From Augochlora pura (taxonomy: Eukaryota > Arthropoda > Insecta > Hymenoptera > Halictidae): DNA of 64,000 bases. Shown here one piece after another: positions 11,760 to 23,916 of this stretch (within the stretch, counting starts at the first letter, position 1; every line of letters starts with the position of its first letter). The DNA is taken from NCBI RefSeq assembly GCF_028453695.1, contig NC_135776.1, positions 8,812,663 through 8,876,662 on the forward strand, read 5' to 3'. Position numbers and translations under genes: made by a program. The notes beneath the pieces were generated by a model, which was given only the letters and a program-made list of their open reading frames with translations, made no database searches and had not been told where the DNA came from.

Positions 11760-12320
11760 TCGTCAAGTAATTGTCGCTTTGGCTGGCTGAAATAACTAGA
11801 GCTGTTATTGCTCGGCCGGACACTCGAAGATGAAACAAAGAAACTCGCGTTGAAATATTTCAGCCAGCGGTGACCCCAGCTCGAACGAAATAATTAAACC
11901 ATTAAATTTACTGCGCGATTATAAGGTACAATTAGGGTCGCACATCGAAACGGAAACCCGCGTTTCCTACGCTGTTCAGTTCAGCTATTGTCGCAAACGT
12001 TTACAAGCTTAACTGGACGGTTACCAGTTTTTAGAGTGCGCCAGCGTCTGTGCGCGTTGCAAGGCACCAAGACGATTATAGTTCGGAATAGAGTTTAATT
12101 GGATAGTTGGAAGAACTGGAAGAGTGGTAATGCTAAGGTAATTAAACAATTATTGTCGCGGCGGCTGTTACTTCTTCTAAATGCATAGCTGACTTTATCA
12201 CCTTGTTCGCTGGAAAATTACACGACGTCTTACTTTTCGCTGGCTCGCGTCATTATATGCTGCATACGTTTCCTGTATCGCGACGATCGGAACGTCTTGA
12301 TAATCATTTCTATTACAATA
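11760..12320. promoter_or_regulatory. GC-richer noncoding island, possible regulatory module
   Basis: About 560 bases of near-balanced composition in AT-rich flanks, without a long open frame. It holds a perfect 13-bp inverted repeat, GCTGGCTGAAATA at 11782-11794 and its complement at 11856-11868. Such islands in insect gene deserts are often enhancers or distant 5' exons; here this is only a suggestion. Confidence 0.2.
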
Positions 12321-12439
12321 ACACCAACCTATAACATGGTACCGTCGTTTCCAAATGAAATGAAACGCTTATTATTATATCCTATTTAAAAAAAGACTAT
12401 TCACTCACTTATAGCGTTTTGCGCGCTCTGATTCCTATA

Positions 12440-12730
12440 ACGCGAGATATACAACCCCTGGCGAAAAGTGGTCGAACGCCGTTTAAAACGCAATAACTTT
12501 CTTCAAACTGGACCAACCGACTTCAATTATTTTTAAATGTTAAAGGAACTAGTTTGTTGTAATCGTAATTCTTTATCTGGATTTAGTTATTACTTGCATT
12601 TAGAAAAAGGGATGAAGAACTCTCGTTTTTGAACCTTTTTGAATGTGAATCTTAAACGAAAATTTATACAATGCGCTTTTTAGATTTTTGTAATTTATAT
12701 GTATGCTGAAAATTTCATTGAAATTCTGTC
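12440..12730. repeat. Dispersed repeat, copy 1
   Basis: A segment with AATAACTTTCTTCAAACTGG, then TTCAATTATTTTTAAATGTTA and TAGTTATTACTTG, matches the series at 13910-14110 in order and spacing. The family type is unknown; no terminal repeats are clear. Confidence 0.5.
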
Positions 12731-12899
12731 ATAGTCGAGCATAAAAATTCGTGATAAGATCGCGATTTTTATGGTGTTAAATTGCTTAATGCTTCTGTCG
12801 ATGTCAACCGATTTCAATGAAATTTGAAAAAGCATTTTATTTAAAAAACAAAGTCGCGCCAGTAAAGTTTCCATTCAGAATTTTGCGATCGTAAAAAAT

Positions 12900-13450
12900 T
12901 CTATTGAAATTCTAGAAACCTCGTAATGGCGTCGATCTTAATAAAAATTGTACGAAGTTACGAGTATCGTGACCAACTTTTCGGGATATTGTGCCCACCT
13001 GAACGGCGCGACGTTGCCCAAGACGAGCGTGGTGGGACACGTGCAAAAAGCTCCGTCCAAACAATATGCCAGATTGAAATGGAAAGTTGCACGGGATTTC
13101 TGCCGTTACAATTGAAAGTGGCCACTTACCTCTTACGGGGCGACTGTCAATGTAATCTCGTTCGCGCAGCAGAAGACACGTTGGTGGTTCGCGAAAGTCA
13201 ACGGACGTTTATGTCGACGACAGGAAAGCCGAGCGTGATTACTTGATTGCGGCACGAAACGAATCGGTCGTTGCTGGTCACTGTTCCACTAAAACCAGAA
13301 AACATGGCGGGGCTTTAGATGAAAAACGAGTTTACGCGAGGGACTGCTGATGCAACGTGCCGCGGGGAAAAAGATAGGTAAAGAATTTTTCTTACGAACG
13401 GCGAGAATGAACGGTAATTAGCCGGAATTGGGGCAACCGCTATTTTTATA
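12900..13450. promoter_or_regulatory. GC-richer island with a 106-codon frame
   Basis: Composition is near balanced and CpG-containing. The plus-strand frame 12926-13246 (106 codons) has no recognisable domain and starts in an AT-rich repeat flank, so I do not call it a gene. The island could be a regulatory module or part of an unrecognised exon. Confidence 0.2.
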
Positions 13451-13512
13451 ACATTGAAATGTAATGCATTGCCAAGGTTGGTGTTCGGAACACATTTATT
13501 TTATCTACATTT

Positions 13513-13766
13513 ATATGTGAGAGTAATCGATCGCTTACATTTCTACATTCAACTAATGAAGTATAGAAATATTATATATATTATATGTTTATATATATTA
13601 TTATTATTATATATATAAGCTGAAGCATTAGATAAAATATTGCACACATAACAAGGGATGGGTCTCAACATTACATAAGTGAAAATATATTTCAATTTGC
13701 CATATATATTTCATTACTTGATTGTTAGAAGCGTAAGCGTTTGATTACTGTTATGTGCATAGTATA
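13513..13766. mobile_element. Degenerate TA-flanked Tc1/mariner-like MITE
   Basis: Both ends (TATATGTGAGAGTAATCGAT... and ...GTAAGCGTTTGATTACTGTT) and an internal AAGCTGAAGCATTAGA match the clearer copy at 51690-52054 in order. The centre is filled by a TATATTAT microsatellite. It is too short for a transposase. Confidence 0.55.
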
Positions 13767-13904
13767 TATCTATATACATTGAATTCATAATAACATTCAC
13801 ATTCAATTTGAAAATCGTGTGACATTTTATAGAGATGATTCAGGATTATTTAATCGTAATGAAAGTTATATAATTCATGTTAAATTTAAATACAGCGGGG
13901 AGCA

Positions 13905-14110
13905 AAATTGGGTCAACACTTTGAAAATCATATAACTTTTTTAAAAATGGTCTGAATGATTTGAATTATTTTTGTAAATGTTAGAGGGATAGAAGTACCG
14001 TTTTCTCAATTTTACTATTACTTGGAGTAAAAAAATGTAAATATCGTCGTTTTTCACTTTTTCATCTGAGACTATAATAAAATTTAAAAAATGTATCTCC
14101 TACAAAAAAG
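13905..14110. repeat. Dispersed repeat, copy 2
   Basis: Matches copy 1 at 12440-12730 through ATAACTTTTTT..., TTGAATTATTTTTGTAAATG and ACTATTACTTGGAGT. Diverged and without clear ends. Confidence 0.5.
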
Positions 14111-14519
14111 GAGCCAGATTTTTTCTAATTCCGGCACTGAAAATAAACACAAAATGTTCCATTGTACAACCTAAAAAATGTTTTTAATCAAGTTTTCAAT
14201 CATCTACCATTTAAATCGATTTGTAATTATTTTCTGGCTTGTGAAGAACTTTAATTTTGTTGTCTGAGTCAAATTGATTCACTTCAGCAAAAATAGGTGT
14301 ATATTATTTATTATTTATTATTAGTTTCGGATGATTTTCAGCTACAACTCTCTATTTCCTTTATTCTACTTATATCTAACTTAACCTATTGTTTTATCCT
14401 GCAAATTGCACATTCTCTTTTGTAATAAAAATACAATATTAAATTACATAATCAACATCCGTAAATGTAGCACTAAATAATTCCTCACAACAATTCTTCA
14501 AATATAAAAACAGAGAATC

Positions 14520-14910
14520 GAGCGAGATACTAGAAGACCCCTTTGCGTACAAAAGATTTCATTGTCAAGTGTTCGCGGACGTTTGTCGCCGACGTTCTGT
14601 TTGCATGCAACAAGTATAATTGCGACCGTTGATCGTTGCACGCATTGTTAGTTTCGACTTCAATATAAATTACGGCCCTTGTGACGTCAAGCAAGCAACC
14701 GTTCCAATTGAAGCTCGGTACGAAAGAAGGGTGCAATTTGCTATATCGAAAAACGCGTTTGCTCCGGCAAGAGAGGTTGACGGGAGCCACGGCGCTGGGC
14801 ACATTTCAAAATAGAACCGAGTGCTCGAAACTTCTCAAGGCCTCGGCCTGAGTACAGGCTAACAGATTTACGTGGCCGCAGCCACGGCATCCGGCATCCG
14901 GTTGCTCAAT
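14520..14910. promoter_or_regulatory. GC-richer island with short palindromes
   Basis: Contains TGACGTCA (CRE-like core, near 14682) and a compact hairpin CTCAAGGCCTCGGCCTGAG at 14834-14852. Frames of 64-90 codons on both strands are unrecognised. A regulatory role is a guess from composition. Confidence 0.18.
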
Positions 14911-16275
14911 GTTTTTGTCGTACGCGGGTGCTCGTGTATTGGAAGTTCCGATAATTGTATGCACTTATATGATAAACAATGATGAATATGATCGAAACAG
15001 TACCAAACATTTAAAGAATTTGGGGATACTGTTGCATTGCGTCGAACTCGTTCAGAGTATCAAGAAACGATCGGATGTCTATGTACAGTCTGTGCAAAAA
15101 GTATTCGAATTTCAGACTATTGACAAATTGTCGATATTTTAACTATTGTATGGCGAAGGTTACGTATTATTGCGAGTATGTATATTACTTATGTATTACT
15201 GATGTATTGGGTGTATTATTATATATTATTATTATTACATATTACTTATGTATTGGGTGCGGTAATTGTTGCGGAATACATTTTTATTGTTGAAATTAAA
15301 GTGCATGGAAATTAATTTCTTGCCTCGAAAAAATTGATATAATTCTTCTAACTGAGGAAATAGGAATGTTGTCCAATCAGTTGAGTATTGAATAATAAAG
15401 AAAGGACATAGTCTTTGTGATAAATGATTTTATGCTGGTTGTAAGTATGAAACTGTGATAAATGATTAATACGATCATAAATGCTTTCGTAATAAAATTT
15501 GTGCATTACATAGTTTGTATTTATCATACAGACAAATTGATTCATTTCATTATTATCATGAATTTTCTATGTTTTTAGCAAACCAATTTTGACACTGCCT
15601 TTCTTTCAAGTCTTCATCCCCGTATACGGCACATATCTATTCGCGTGCTTGCGATATGTTCTTGCCTTTTCGGAAATAATACAATAAAATATATTTGAAA
15701 TGTGTGTCTTGTTATTCTATTTTCAAACTGAGATAAAAACAAAATTAAACAATTAATCGATACAATATCCTTACTAAATTAAAGGTGGAAGTTCAGACAA
15801 CAAAAAGACAATATAGATTATGGCTTTGAACACGTCAACAAAAAAAAAGAGAATGTATCGAGACCATCTTTTAATTTCTGAACTTTCGGCAATTAAATGA
15901 AATGAAATTGTTACATTAGAAACATGAAGTATCTTCAATAACGTGTTTTGAAAAATTCAGGAATGAAGCTAAGAATCGCCATAGTCATAGTCAATCGTAT
16001 AGTAATGGAAAAATGGTCAAGCACGTCGAAGAGTTGAGTGGTAGTTAAAAATCTAATATTCGAAAGTTGAGAATAAAATTTCTTTCTATCAAGCTTTCTT
16101 TTATGAAAAGGAAAGTTCAATTATCAGGCATATAATTTTGTTAGCACAAGTGGTGAATGTGTTGACGCTGCTATTAAATGCTTCTTATAAATCTTATTAT
16201 CATTATCTGATTCTTTATGTCAACCGCCGGTAACAGTGTTTATAATTATTAAATTGGAAATCTTTATGTAAAATA
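14911..16275. other. AT-rich intergenic DNA, nothing recognised
   Basis: Contains a small imperfect direct repeat of ATTACTTATGTATTGGGTG at about 15183 and 15239 and otherwise unstructured AT-rich sequence. Confidence 0.5.
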
Positions 16276-16620
16276 CAGGGTGTCCCATTTAAATTTACAT
16301 TGTACAAATTCTCATAGACTCGTGATTAAAAAAAGGAACAACAAACTGAAACATGTGTTTTAGTATCTGCTCGCATTTGCTACATCTTCTATGAGATCCC
16401 CATCGAGTGTCTGACCGGTTGTTCTAGTGGAAGAGTTAAACAGCGTCGATTGTGTACATTCGAACGGAGATTATCTCCCGCTAACTTCATTAACTTCAAA
16501 AAATACACGGGCAAAACATGTTTATTGACCGTGCGAATGACGAAAGTATTGATCGATAATTAATTTTAATGCGACCGTAGTTGCCGAGTCGAAGTCTTCC
16601 AGCGTTGCGTCACAATCATG
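16276..16620. repeat. CAGGGTGTCCC-type transposon end and flank
   Basis: ACAGGGTGTCCCATTTAAAT at 16276 is the hallmark end of a family with further ends near 16637, 41216, 42818, 46117 and 53656. No partner end is obvious within the next 300 bases. Confidence 0.4.
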
Positions 16621-16636
16621 AATGAGGTAAATAAAG

Positions 16637-16815
16637 TATACCGGGTGACCCGCTTTGAAGTTCGAGGATACATTCTACACGGTCGATGGCGAGTAAAGGA
16701 TACCGTGTCGGAAGTATTATTTTTAATCGGGTACCCGTTGTTTTTAATTATTACGAAACGAAGAGTGGACGCATCTATCGCGGCACCGGCAAGCCTTTTT
16801 GGGACACCTTGTATA
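16637..16815. mobile_element. CAGGGTG-family MITE, 179 bp
   Basis: The left end TATACCGGGTGACCCGCTTT and the right end AAGCCTTTTTGGGACACCTTGTATA are imperfect inverted repeats (TATAC..GGTG.CCC). The interior encodes no transposase. The overlapping frames of 66-139 codons between 16566 and 17105 are best explained by this element plus a GC-richer flank. Confidence 0.45.
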
Positions 16816-17104
16816 TGCGTGTACAAACAGCAAGGACTTTCGCTTTCGAAAGCTGTGCCACTTATCGATTGACTTTCTTCTCTTCCGCCATCGTTCATTT
16901 TCTATCCAGTTCTGTCGCAGACTATACTCACGGATGTTTACCGTATTTCACTTTTATACCGTCGCCTTACGACACACTCTTTACTTTTCCTTTTTCTAGA
17001 GAACTGCTTTCGTTTAATTTGAAGTTCATTACGATACGTGAACTTTCTTTTCGCAAATCCTTGAAACGTACGGAGACGGGGGCCTGTTCGTATCGGGTAA
17101 CATA

Positions 17105-17890
17105 GTTTCAACCGTTTCGTTGTTGCAAATTATACGGAAATTGTACTTTTCTTATTGCACCGATCATGTGACAAGAAAGCGTTTTTATTAAAATTTATGC
17201 TTTATATGTTATTCTAAATACGTTTTCGTGAACTAATTTCTTATCTCTTCAATCGTGGAATGTTTTAATATTTTTTATAATAATTTTTTAACTCACAATA
17301 ATCATATATTTTGATATATATTTAAGTTCATTTTTTACTATAAAATATTTTAAAAGTATGATTAAATATGAGAATTATTCATAACTATATGATATTTTAT
17401 AATATGCTCAATATTATTGTTGAATGATTACGATATCATTTTGAAAGTGTTTCTTGTTCTTTTTGCAAATGTACTAAATGTGCATCAAATAGAAAATAAT
17501 GAATTTTTGTCACATATAAAACAGTCAATTTATACAATTCGAATTATACAATTCGATAAAACATTTATATTTTTGATAAAATATGTACTATAATTGAAAT
17601 AATTCAATAATATAATATTAATAACGCAATAATTCAATTTAACCTATGTACATACGACAATATTATATTTGCTAAATAAACCACCCATTTCAATAATAAT
17701 TTATTACAATTTTACATTCTGAAGCCACTACTTAAAAATTGATTTCAAAAGCCAAATTAATAACGTTAAACTGGTTTGCCAAATACATTATTATTATACA
17801 TGTAGCCAAATTCATAAACGAACAATATGAATATAAGGAGAAAGATTAGCTGAAACGTTAAAATTCGTTATTTGGCAAGCAATTAACAAT
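17105..17890. other. AT-rich intergenic DNA, nothing recognised
   Basis: Long AT-rich stretch with simple-sequence bias only. Confidence 0.5.
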
Positions 17891-17894
17891 ATCT

Positions 17895-18110
17895 AACTAC
17901 CGAAAATTCGTCATTTGTATATTACAGAGATTGATTCTTGTTCTTTGAATTCTAAATAAATTAAATTATAATTTTGACCAAACAGAGATAATGTTAACCA
18001 AAGATGATATAATTATAGCCATCACTGCAAAATATATGATTTTTAACAAGTTACGTTGTTTTTATATAGACCATATCATTTCTACAGATAGTATGCAAAA
18101 AATTACCGAA
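17895..18110. repeat. Dispersed repeat sharing TTCGTCATTTGTATATTACAG
   Basis: The segment ATTCGTCATTTGTATATTACAGAGATTGATTCTTGTTCTTTG matches 10785-10830 directly and 26858-26925 in reverse complement, and ATGATTTTTAACAAGTTACG... matches 10970-11010. This shows a family scattered over the window, with a related motif also at 62070-62125. Confidence 0.55.
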
Positions 18111-18731
18111 CGAACATGTGTTAAGATACTAGTAGATGTCTTCTTCTCGCACATTCCTTCGACTAAATGCTACATCGACGAGGACTTCCGGAAGGCAGCG
18201 ACCAAACTTCAAGCTCATGATGGCGAAAGCACGAAAAACCCTCTGCGTGATTTTGGAATTTTCTTCAAGATTTCACAGCATCCATGTCATCAATACCAAG
18301 GCTCGCCAGGAGGACATTTTTCTCTTATTCTTTCCGACATATTCAAAATTTCGTACCCTTCGGGATTGTTCGATGCAGTCATCCTCGCTGTCGAGCACGT
18401 TATGCAAAAGTTTTGCCAGCTAAAACTGGATTGGGATGATTCCGTTCCTCCCGGTTGTCCACTCCACCTGAATGAATTGCCGTACACTACAATCTCGATT
18501 GGACTGGTCGTTGGTGTTGCCGGACCGCAGACAGACGCAGGCTTCATAACCCACTCTCACTGGGCGCATTATGGAGCAAGAGCAGCGTTGCCAACTCGAT
18601 TATTGTATAAATCCGTGGGGACAAGCTCAAAAGTCCGCAGAATTCCGTGGATCCACCTCGAGATGATACAGCGACGCCTAAAAGTATTCGGACACCGGTG
18701 TAACTCCTCGACTTCTACGCCGTATATTTAA
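17991..18731 (+). CDS. Unrecognised 246-codon frame, composite with repeats
   Basis: The second-longest uninterrupted frame in the window. Its first 40 codons lie in the dispersed repeat at 17895-18110, and its last 20 codons lie in the terminal inverted repeat of the Tc1-like element at 18667. Only the middle (about 18120-18660, GC-balanced) is unique. The middle translation has no motif I recognise, and the minus strand is also open over 18290-18547. It may be a relic exon or a captured genomic fragment whose frame stays open by chance. I do not assign a function and doubt that it is translated as one protein. Confidence 0.25.
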   Translation: MLTKDDIIIAITAKYMIFNKLRCFYIDHIISTDSMQKITERTCVKILVDVFFSHIPSTKCYIDEDFRKAATKLQAHDGESTKNPLRDFGIFFKISQHPCHQYQGSPGGHFSLILSDIFKISYPSGLFDAVILAVEHVMQKFCQLKLDWDDSVPPGCPLHLNELPYTTISIGLVVGVAGPQTDAGFITHSHWAHYGARAALPTRLLYKSVGTSSKVRRIPWIHLEMIQRRLKVFGHRCNSSTSTPYI

Positions 18732-19223
18732 AGAAATATGCGATGAAAAGAAAATGTCCTCCACAGTATAATAAAATGAATTTGATCATATAAGTTGCAA
18801 GAAAAAAAATAGGCACTGTAAACAAATATTAAAATCGTGTAAAATTGAGATATAAAACGACATCTACCGTAAATAGATAATAATTTCTTAACATTTTAGA
18901 CTTCCTGAGAATATTGTTAAGCAATATATGTGTAAAACTAGTGACACAAATTTTTAAAAAATTTGTTCTTTTAACTTTTATACTTAATTTCACAAAACGT
19001 TCGAATACTTGAAAGGCGTGAAAATTTCATACTTTTTTAAATATTTTTTCAATTATGTAGGTAATGTTTTATACTAAATCGAAAGTTCATTGTATTTTGA
19101 CATTTGTATACTCTGCTTTAATGTACAGTAAAGGATTTTTTCCTTCCAATGTATATGTATTTAAATATATCGCGTAGAAGTAAAAGTTGGACCAGTGTCC
19201 GAATACTTTTGAGAGTCACTGTA
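18667..19223. mobile_element. Non-autonomous Tc1/mariner-like element with about 60-bp terminal inverted repeats
   Basis: The left end TACAGCGACGCCTAAAAGTA and following TTCGGACACCGGTGTAACT are the complement of the right end (…GTCCGAATACTTTTGAGAGTCACTGTA). The match extends about 60 bp inward to the TTCTACGCCGTATATTTA motif. Flanking TA fits the Tc1/mariner target. The 557-bp interior has no transposase. A longer, more decayed relative is at 10615-11560. Confidence 0.75.
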
Positions 19224-20260
19224 TGCATAAATAGTTATTATAACATACAAGACATTTCCGTGTTAAACCGTCAGACTTTATATATAAAATTAGGATCGTA
19301 AAACAAATTTTGTCCTTGTCAAATACGCTCGTAAATGCTTCCCTCAAGAGATGTTTACTATTAAAATTGACGTACTTATTAATGTATGCCGTCGAAATGA
19401 TTCACAACTATCGCGTATATTACTAAAGAAAATTGTTATATTTATTACTAAAGATAACATAATTAAAGTTATATTTTTTCTATAGTCGTGCACAGTTATA
19501 AGAATCATGTTAAATCTTCATAATATTAATTACACATCAATCAATAGATACTTGTTTTATCTGTATGAATAGTGACATAATATTTTCAATATTTGTTTAA
19601 TATCTATTATTTGTTGCTCAACAATGATTTCTTTCAGCCTGGAGACAAGTATTGCGCCTATCAATGACGGAAGAAGTGACATCGCACACCTATCATTTCG
19701 CTACATGCTTGTGCACTATTCTCAATTTGAATGTTCCAATGTTATTAACAAGTTGTTAGCACATTTTTTTCTTCTTCAATGCCGATCGTCATCCACAGAC
19801 TTCATGATGGAGCGCACGCGATGTAGTAGCGACCTCCGAGTTTATCCACGATTCAGACATTTTTCAGTAAAAAAAATCATGAAATCGGAGATTCTTGTGT
19901 TCTGCATTGAAATGTTGACACGTCCTGAATACATTAAATAATGCGCAATTAAAGAGGTATATGAAAACCTTTTTAGACTATTTTATAGTTTTTCTGTACA
20001 TAGGGTAGTAACTCAGAAATTGATCTGCCGATCCACTCCATTTATGTATTTATTATAGTTAATAATCTTATTTCAGGGTTTTTCATTGCATAATTGGTTT
20101 TCCATGGTATTCATCGAATTCATCAAATTTTCCAATCTATTCGTCACGATTAATAAATAATAATAAATTTCGACTGCCACGATGAGAGGGCCAAGTAGTT
20201 ACAAAAGCAAAAAACTTGCTGATATTTAAAAAAGACAAAACAGGAATACCGCGCCATATT
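19224..20260. other. Intergenic DNA with a 105-codon unrecognised frame
   Basis: Mostly AT-rich. The plus frame at 19624-19941 lies in a slightly GC-richer patch; its product has no recognisable domain. It may be part of a decayed transposon, since similar patches here coincide with repeats. Confidence 0.35.
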
Positions 20261-20272
20261 GGTCGGTACCAT

Positions 20273-20360
20273 GCGCGTTACACCACTGTGGCGACGTCGG
20301 CCGTTGAGCGATACTTTGCGCGTTACACCACTGTGGTGACGCCGGAAGGCATAGTGTTAA
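20273..20360. repeat. 45-bp-period direct repeat next to a TTAA
   Basis: GCGCGTTACACCACTGTGG(C/T)GACG at 20273 recurs at 20318 with the same spacing. The run ends AGGCATAGTGTTAA, which looks like the right end of a TTAA-flanked element of the TTAACACT type. No left end was found. Confidence 0.5.
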
Positions 20361-20436
20361 GTCACTCACGGGGTCTTTTACCATAGTGAGCCAGATAACC
20401 ATCCGATTGAAACCACAAGTTTTCTTCCGCGTTTAA

Positions 20437-20560
20437 CCCCCTGCACTACAATACTGCACTACAATAACGAGTCAGACTCGTGACAATAATTTGTCATGCA
20501 AGATCTACTAAATATGAATATTATTAGTTTCTTCTGTATCGTAACAAAATCGAATTCTTC
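20437..20560. mobile_element. Left end of a TTAA-flanked MITE, family of 60072-60325
   Basis: TTAA (20433-20436) is followed by CCCCTGCAC... and AACGAGTCAGACTCGTGA, matching AACGAGTCAGACTTGTGA in the complete element near 60095. The right end is not recognisable. Confidence 0.4.
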
Positions 20561-21350
20561 TGTTATCTAAGCTAGAAACGAAATTAAAATAAATAATGGA
20601 AGAAATTAAAATTGTTTGGTCCTATCTAATATTTAGTAGTACACTTTTATTTCAATAATAGGTAACAAATCATTGGTAAAAAACCGTTTTATAGTCGATC
20701 CGTAAAATGTTAACAACATTAGAAGTAAAATATCTTCCAAAGAAAGCATTTACGAGCATTTAAGTTAATAAAATACAGATAATACAATTTATTTTTTATT
20801 TCTTTTAATATAATTATATTAAAATTTAACAATACACTGCCGAGAACAATTTTATTTATTCTTTTCATCAATATGTCCGCTGTGTGTTTTTATAGCTGTA
20901 TTTAGCAGTCACGGCATTCTGGCTGCCAGTTTTTTTTCTTTACTTCGTTGTCAATTAGGTTTCACCTCGATTGTAAAACTTCTCAGAAATATTTGTAAAA
21001 ATATATGTTCCGATAAATGCGTTTTCACATAAATTTTTTTCTCGAGTAAACTTTTATTTACTCAGTATACACATACATTCATAATAGAATGCAGCAACAA
21101 TCACTTAACGATAATAACAGACATTATTAGAATACGAATTACATGCATTTATAGCAGAACTGTATAGGTGAAATATAAAATAGTGATCGAATGAAAAGAA
21201 ATTAAAAATATTCACATGTTAATTACAACTTATTAGAATTACTTAAGAAAGAAACAAGATTATACTTGATGCAGACAATCTATATTCTGCATAAAGTTCC
21301 ACACTCTACACATTATATTTCGTAGTCTCTACATAATTGGTACATATTTT
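20561..21350. other. AT-rich intergenic DNA, nothing recognised
   Basis: No gene, RNA or bounded repeat seen. Confidence 0.5.
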
Positions 21351-21379
21351 CGAGCAGCAGTGTAGATATATCCAGTGTC

Positions 21380-22330
21380 TTATTCGTTCATCCAGCACCG
21401 AGTCTGTCCGCATCGTTCGGTTCCATAAAATCATTGAATTATCGGTGGATCGCCGTTTCCAGGTCTCGCGAGGCAAGCTAGATAAAGCGATCGTTAATTG
21501 CAGGTAGCGCGGATGAACAAAGAAGCGAATCGTCGATAAAAAACGAAAAAGAAACCGTCGTATTCTCGAAGTCGTAGCCGTAAACGTGAATCTCATGGTG
21601 ATTTCATTTTCTTTAATTACGTACTCCATGCACGAGCGCGGTTCTTGCCGGCCCATGGTTCGCCCGTTTCCCTCGCGTTCCTCGCGTTGCGTTTTCCACG
21701 ATTCGCCCGGCCCGGTCGTTTCGTGACGGAGTCACCAAGCCATCTCTGCCGCCACGCGAGAACCCTCTTTCGCAGAGAAAACGCTCGCCTGCAGATAAAT
21801 CATGGATGGCGTGGCCGACTCGTAATAATGAAATGTTATAGAGAGCCAGCGGGAAATGGTAGACGAGTTGAAGAAGCAAGAAAAGAAGGATAAAATATAG
21901 CCGAACGTCTACCATTTAGACTCCGCGCACGACCTCGGCTACCAACGCGGATCCCGCATACAACGCAACGTCCCGTCCAGGGGTTTTCGACATTGCAGAT
22001 AGATTACGCCGGTAATTCCCCTTCATTTTCAATGACTTTTCGAGTTCGCGCGCGGTTACAACCACGTGATTACTGTATTTTCGAGTTTAAGGTATACACC
22101 GACCGACCCGTCCGTGATTTATCGGTGTTGTTTCAATGGACGAGCGTTCGCTTCGGGGGGGAAGTTCGACGAGTTTCATTAAGGGTGGAGCCTCGGTCTC
22201 GAACACCTACAAGTAACGCGATTTTTGCGGTTCGGTTTAGAAGCTGTAAAACTGTTTTATGCTCGAGGAAGTATAAGTGGGATATTTGTAGGACAATTCG
22301 ATTATCTCCATTTTTAAAGTTTGGTAAGAC
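21380..22330. promoter_or_regulatory. Large CpG-containing island, possible promoter or exon of an unseen gene
   Basis: This is one of the longest GC-rich patches in the window (about 950 bases). Overlapping frames of 82-116 codons exist on both strands (for example 21306-21656 and 21613-21915 minus, 21993-22340 plus). None has a recognisable domain, and no one frame dominates as real exons do. A promoter with 5' UTR or a conserved noncoding element is the likeliest explanation. Confidence 0.25.
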
Positions 22331-23912
22331 AGTGTTATGACATTCGATCGACTATTGGATTGTTATTTTTTGAGTGAACTCTTTTAATAGCGATCGTCAG
22401 CATTGCGGAAGGATTCGTTAAATGCAATTTATTGACAAAAGAGAAAGAGAGAGAAAAGGAGGCGGGGAATCAGGAAACAAGACATAAGAAAAGAGGGGAA
22501 AGATGAAAGTATAGAAGAGAAAAAATATAATACAAGAGAAAAGAAAAGAAATAATAAAGGAGACAAAATTACAATAATGCCTGCATAGTTTCATTACGAA
22601 ATAAACTATACTGCGAACAAAAAATGAAAGGAAAGTATCGTTTGACTATACGTGTATAGACAAAAGTTAACAAAAAGTACTAGTGAGACAAAATCATGGA
22701 AAATATACGAGAGAAACGTGACTCGTGTACTAAAGATAATAAAATAAAATACATAAGACTATTTTTAATACTTTTTAAGGCCTTTTTCATTTTCCAAAAC
22801 TGCCAACATATGTTTTGGAAGTGACTGGAAGAGTTTTTTGTTTTAAGTATTTAAGATCCTAATTATAAATATATCTTGATAAATGTGCTCAACAATTTTC
22901 AGTTAGGATCTAGGCGATCTTGTTGGCCACTTTTTTTATTATTATTTGTACATTTCAGCAGGATAATACAAGCGTATATGCATGAAACAATATTTTAAAA
23001 ATAAAAGAATAAGTATTTAAAAGTGGCCAATATAAAGATATAAAATATGAATAGAGATGCAAATATAAATGTATTATAAACAAATGTACGGAATGTACAA
23101 AAATTGAAACAAAATTGATATTCATACTCTATTTTTTTCAACAATTCAGATATTCTCCGATTTTGTATTGAAAACATTATATTAAAAATATAAAGAATTT
23201 ATCATTGTTACATTATATACAATAATATAATATGTAATATCATTTATAATTAAATATAACATAATTTATGTAATATATAATTATACTTCATATCATTTTT
23301 TTTTTTTTATTAGTGAGGACTTTACATGTTATTAATACTTATATAAAATAACCAAATACGATAAACATCTGTGTTCTAAAATATTGTAGTACCAAACGTA
23401 AAGGAAGAATCAAAATGTCTGCAATTTCCTTCTTATAAATGATTGCTTTGCGGCGTCGTACATGCATAGATTAACATGCGTGACTGTACGTGTCAGTATG
23501 TAAATAAGTTATATATCAAAATACGTCATATAAGCTGTCAGCATCGACAGATTAGCGGAACTCCATAAAAAGAAATCACAACGCTATCTCGAAAACAACT
23601 ATGATCTATGCTTCAAAAAACTGTTAAAACATTATGAGTAAATGTTTCGTAAGCCAACGAAAATAAATAAATTCGAAGAATTCAAATGTCTACTGATTTC
23701 GATATTTGCATTATATACCAACATTTTTCGTTATAAAACTTTACTCAAAAAATTGAGCAAACAGTAATTTATTTTATTTAATTGCCGAAAATTAACTAAT
23801 CTGCTAACGGTTTAATTAAATCGGATCACAAGAGACCCGGTAACCGTAGGTCGAGGGTATATATTTTACACTTGAGTCGTGATTCTGGTGGATACGGATT
23901 AAACAAGCTTCC
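22331..23912. other. Intergenic DNA with a purine-rich tract
   Basis: A strongly purine-biased run (GAGAAAGAGAGAGAAAAGGAGG and similar) covers about 22435-22560. The rest is AT-rich and empty as far as I can see. Confidence 0.5.
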
Positions 23913-23916
23913 TTAA

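Noticed and set aside
11782..11868. MicroRNA precursor
   Set aside because: Pairing is perfect for only 13 bp and then stops; it does not match any microRNA I know.
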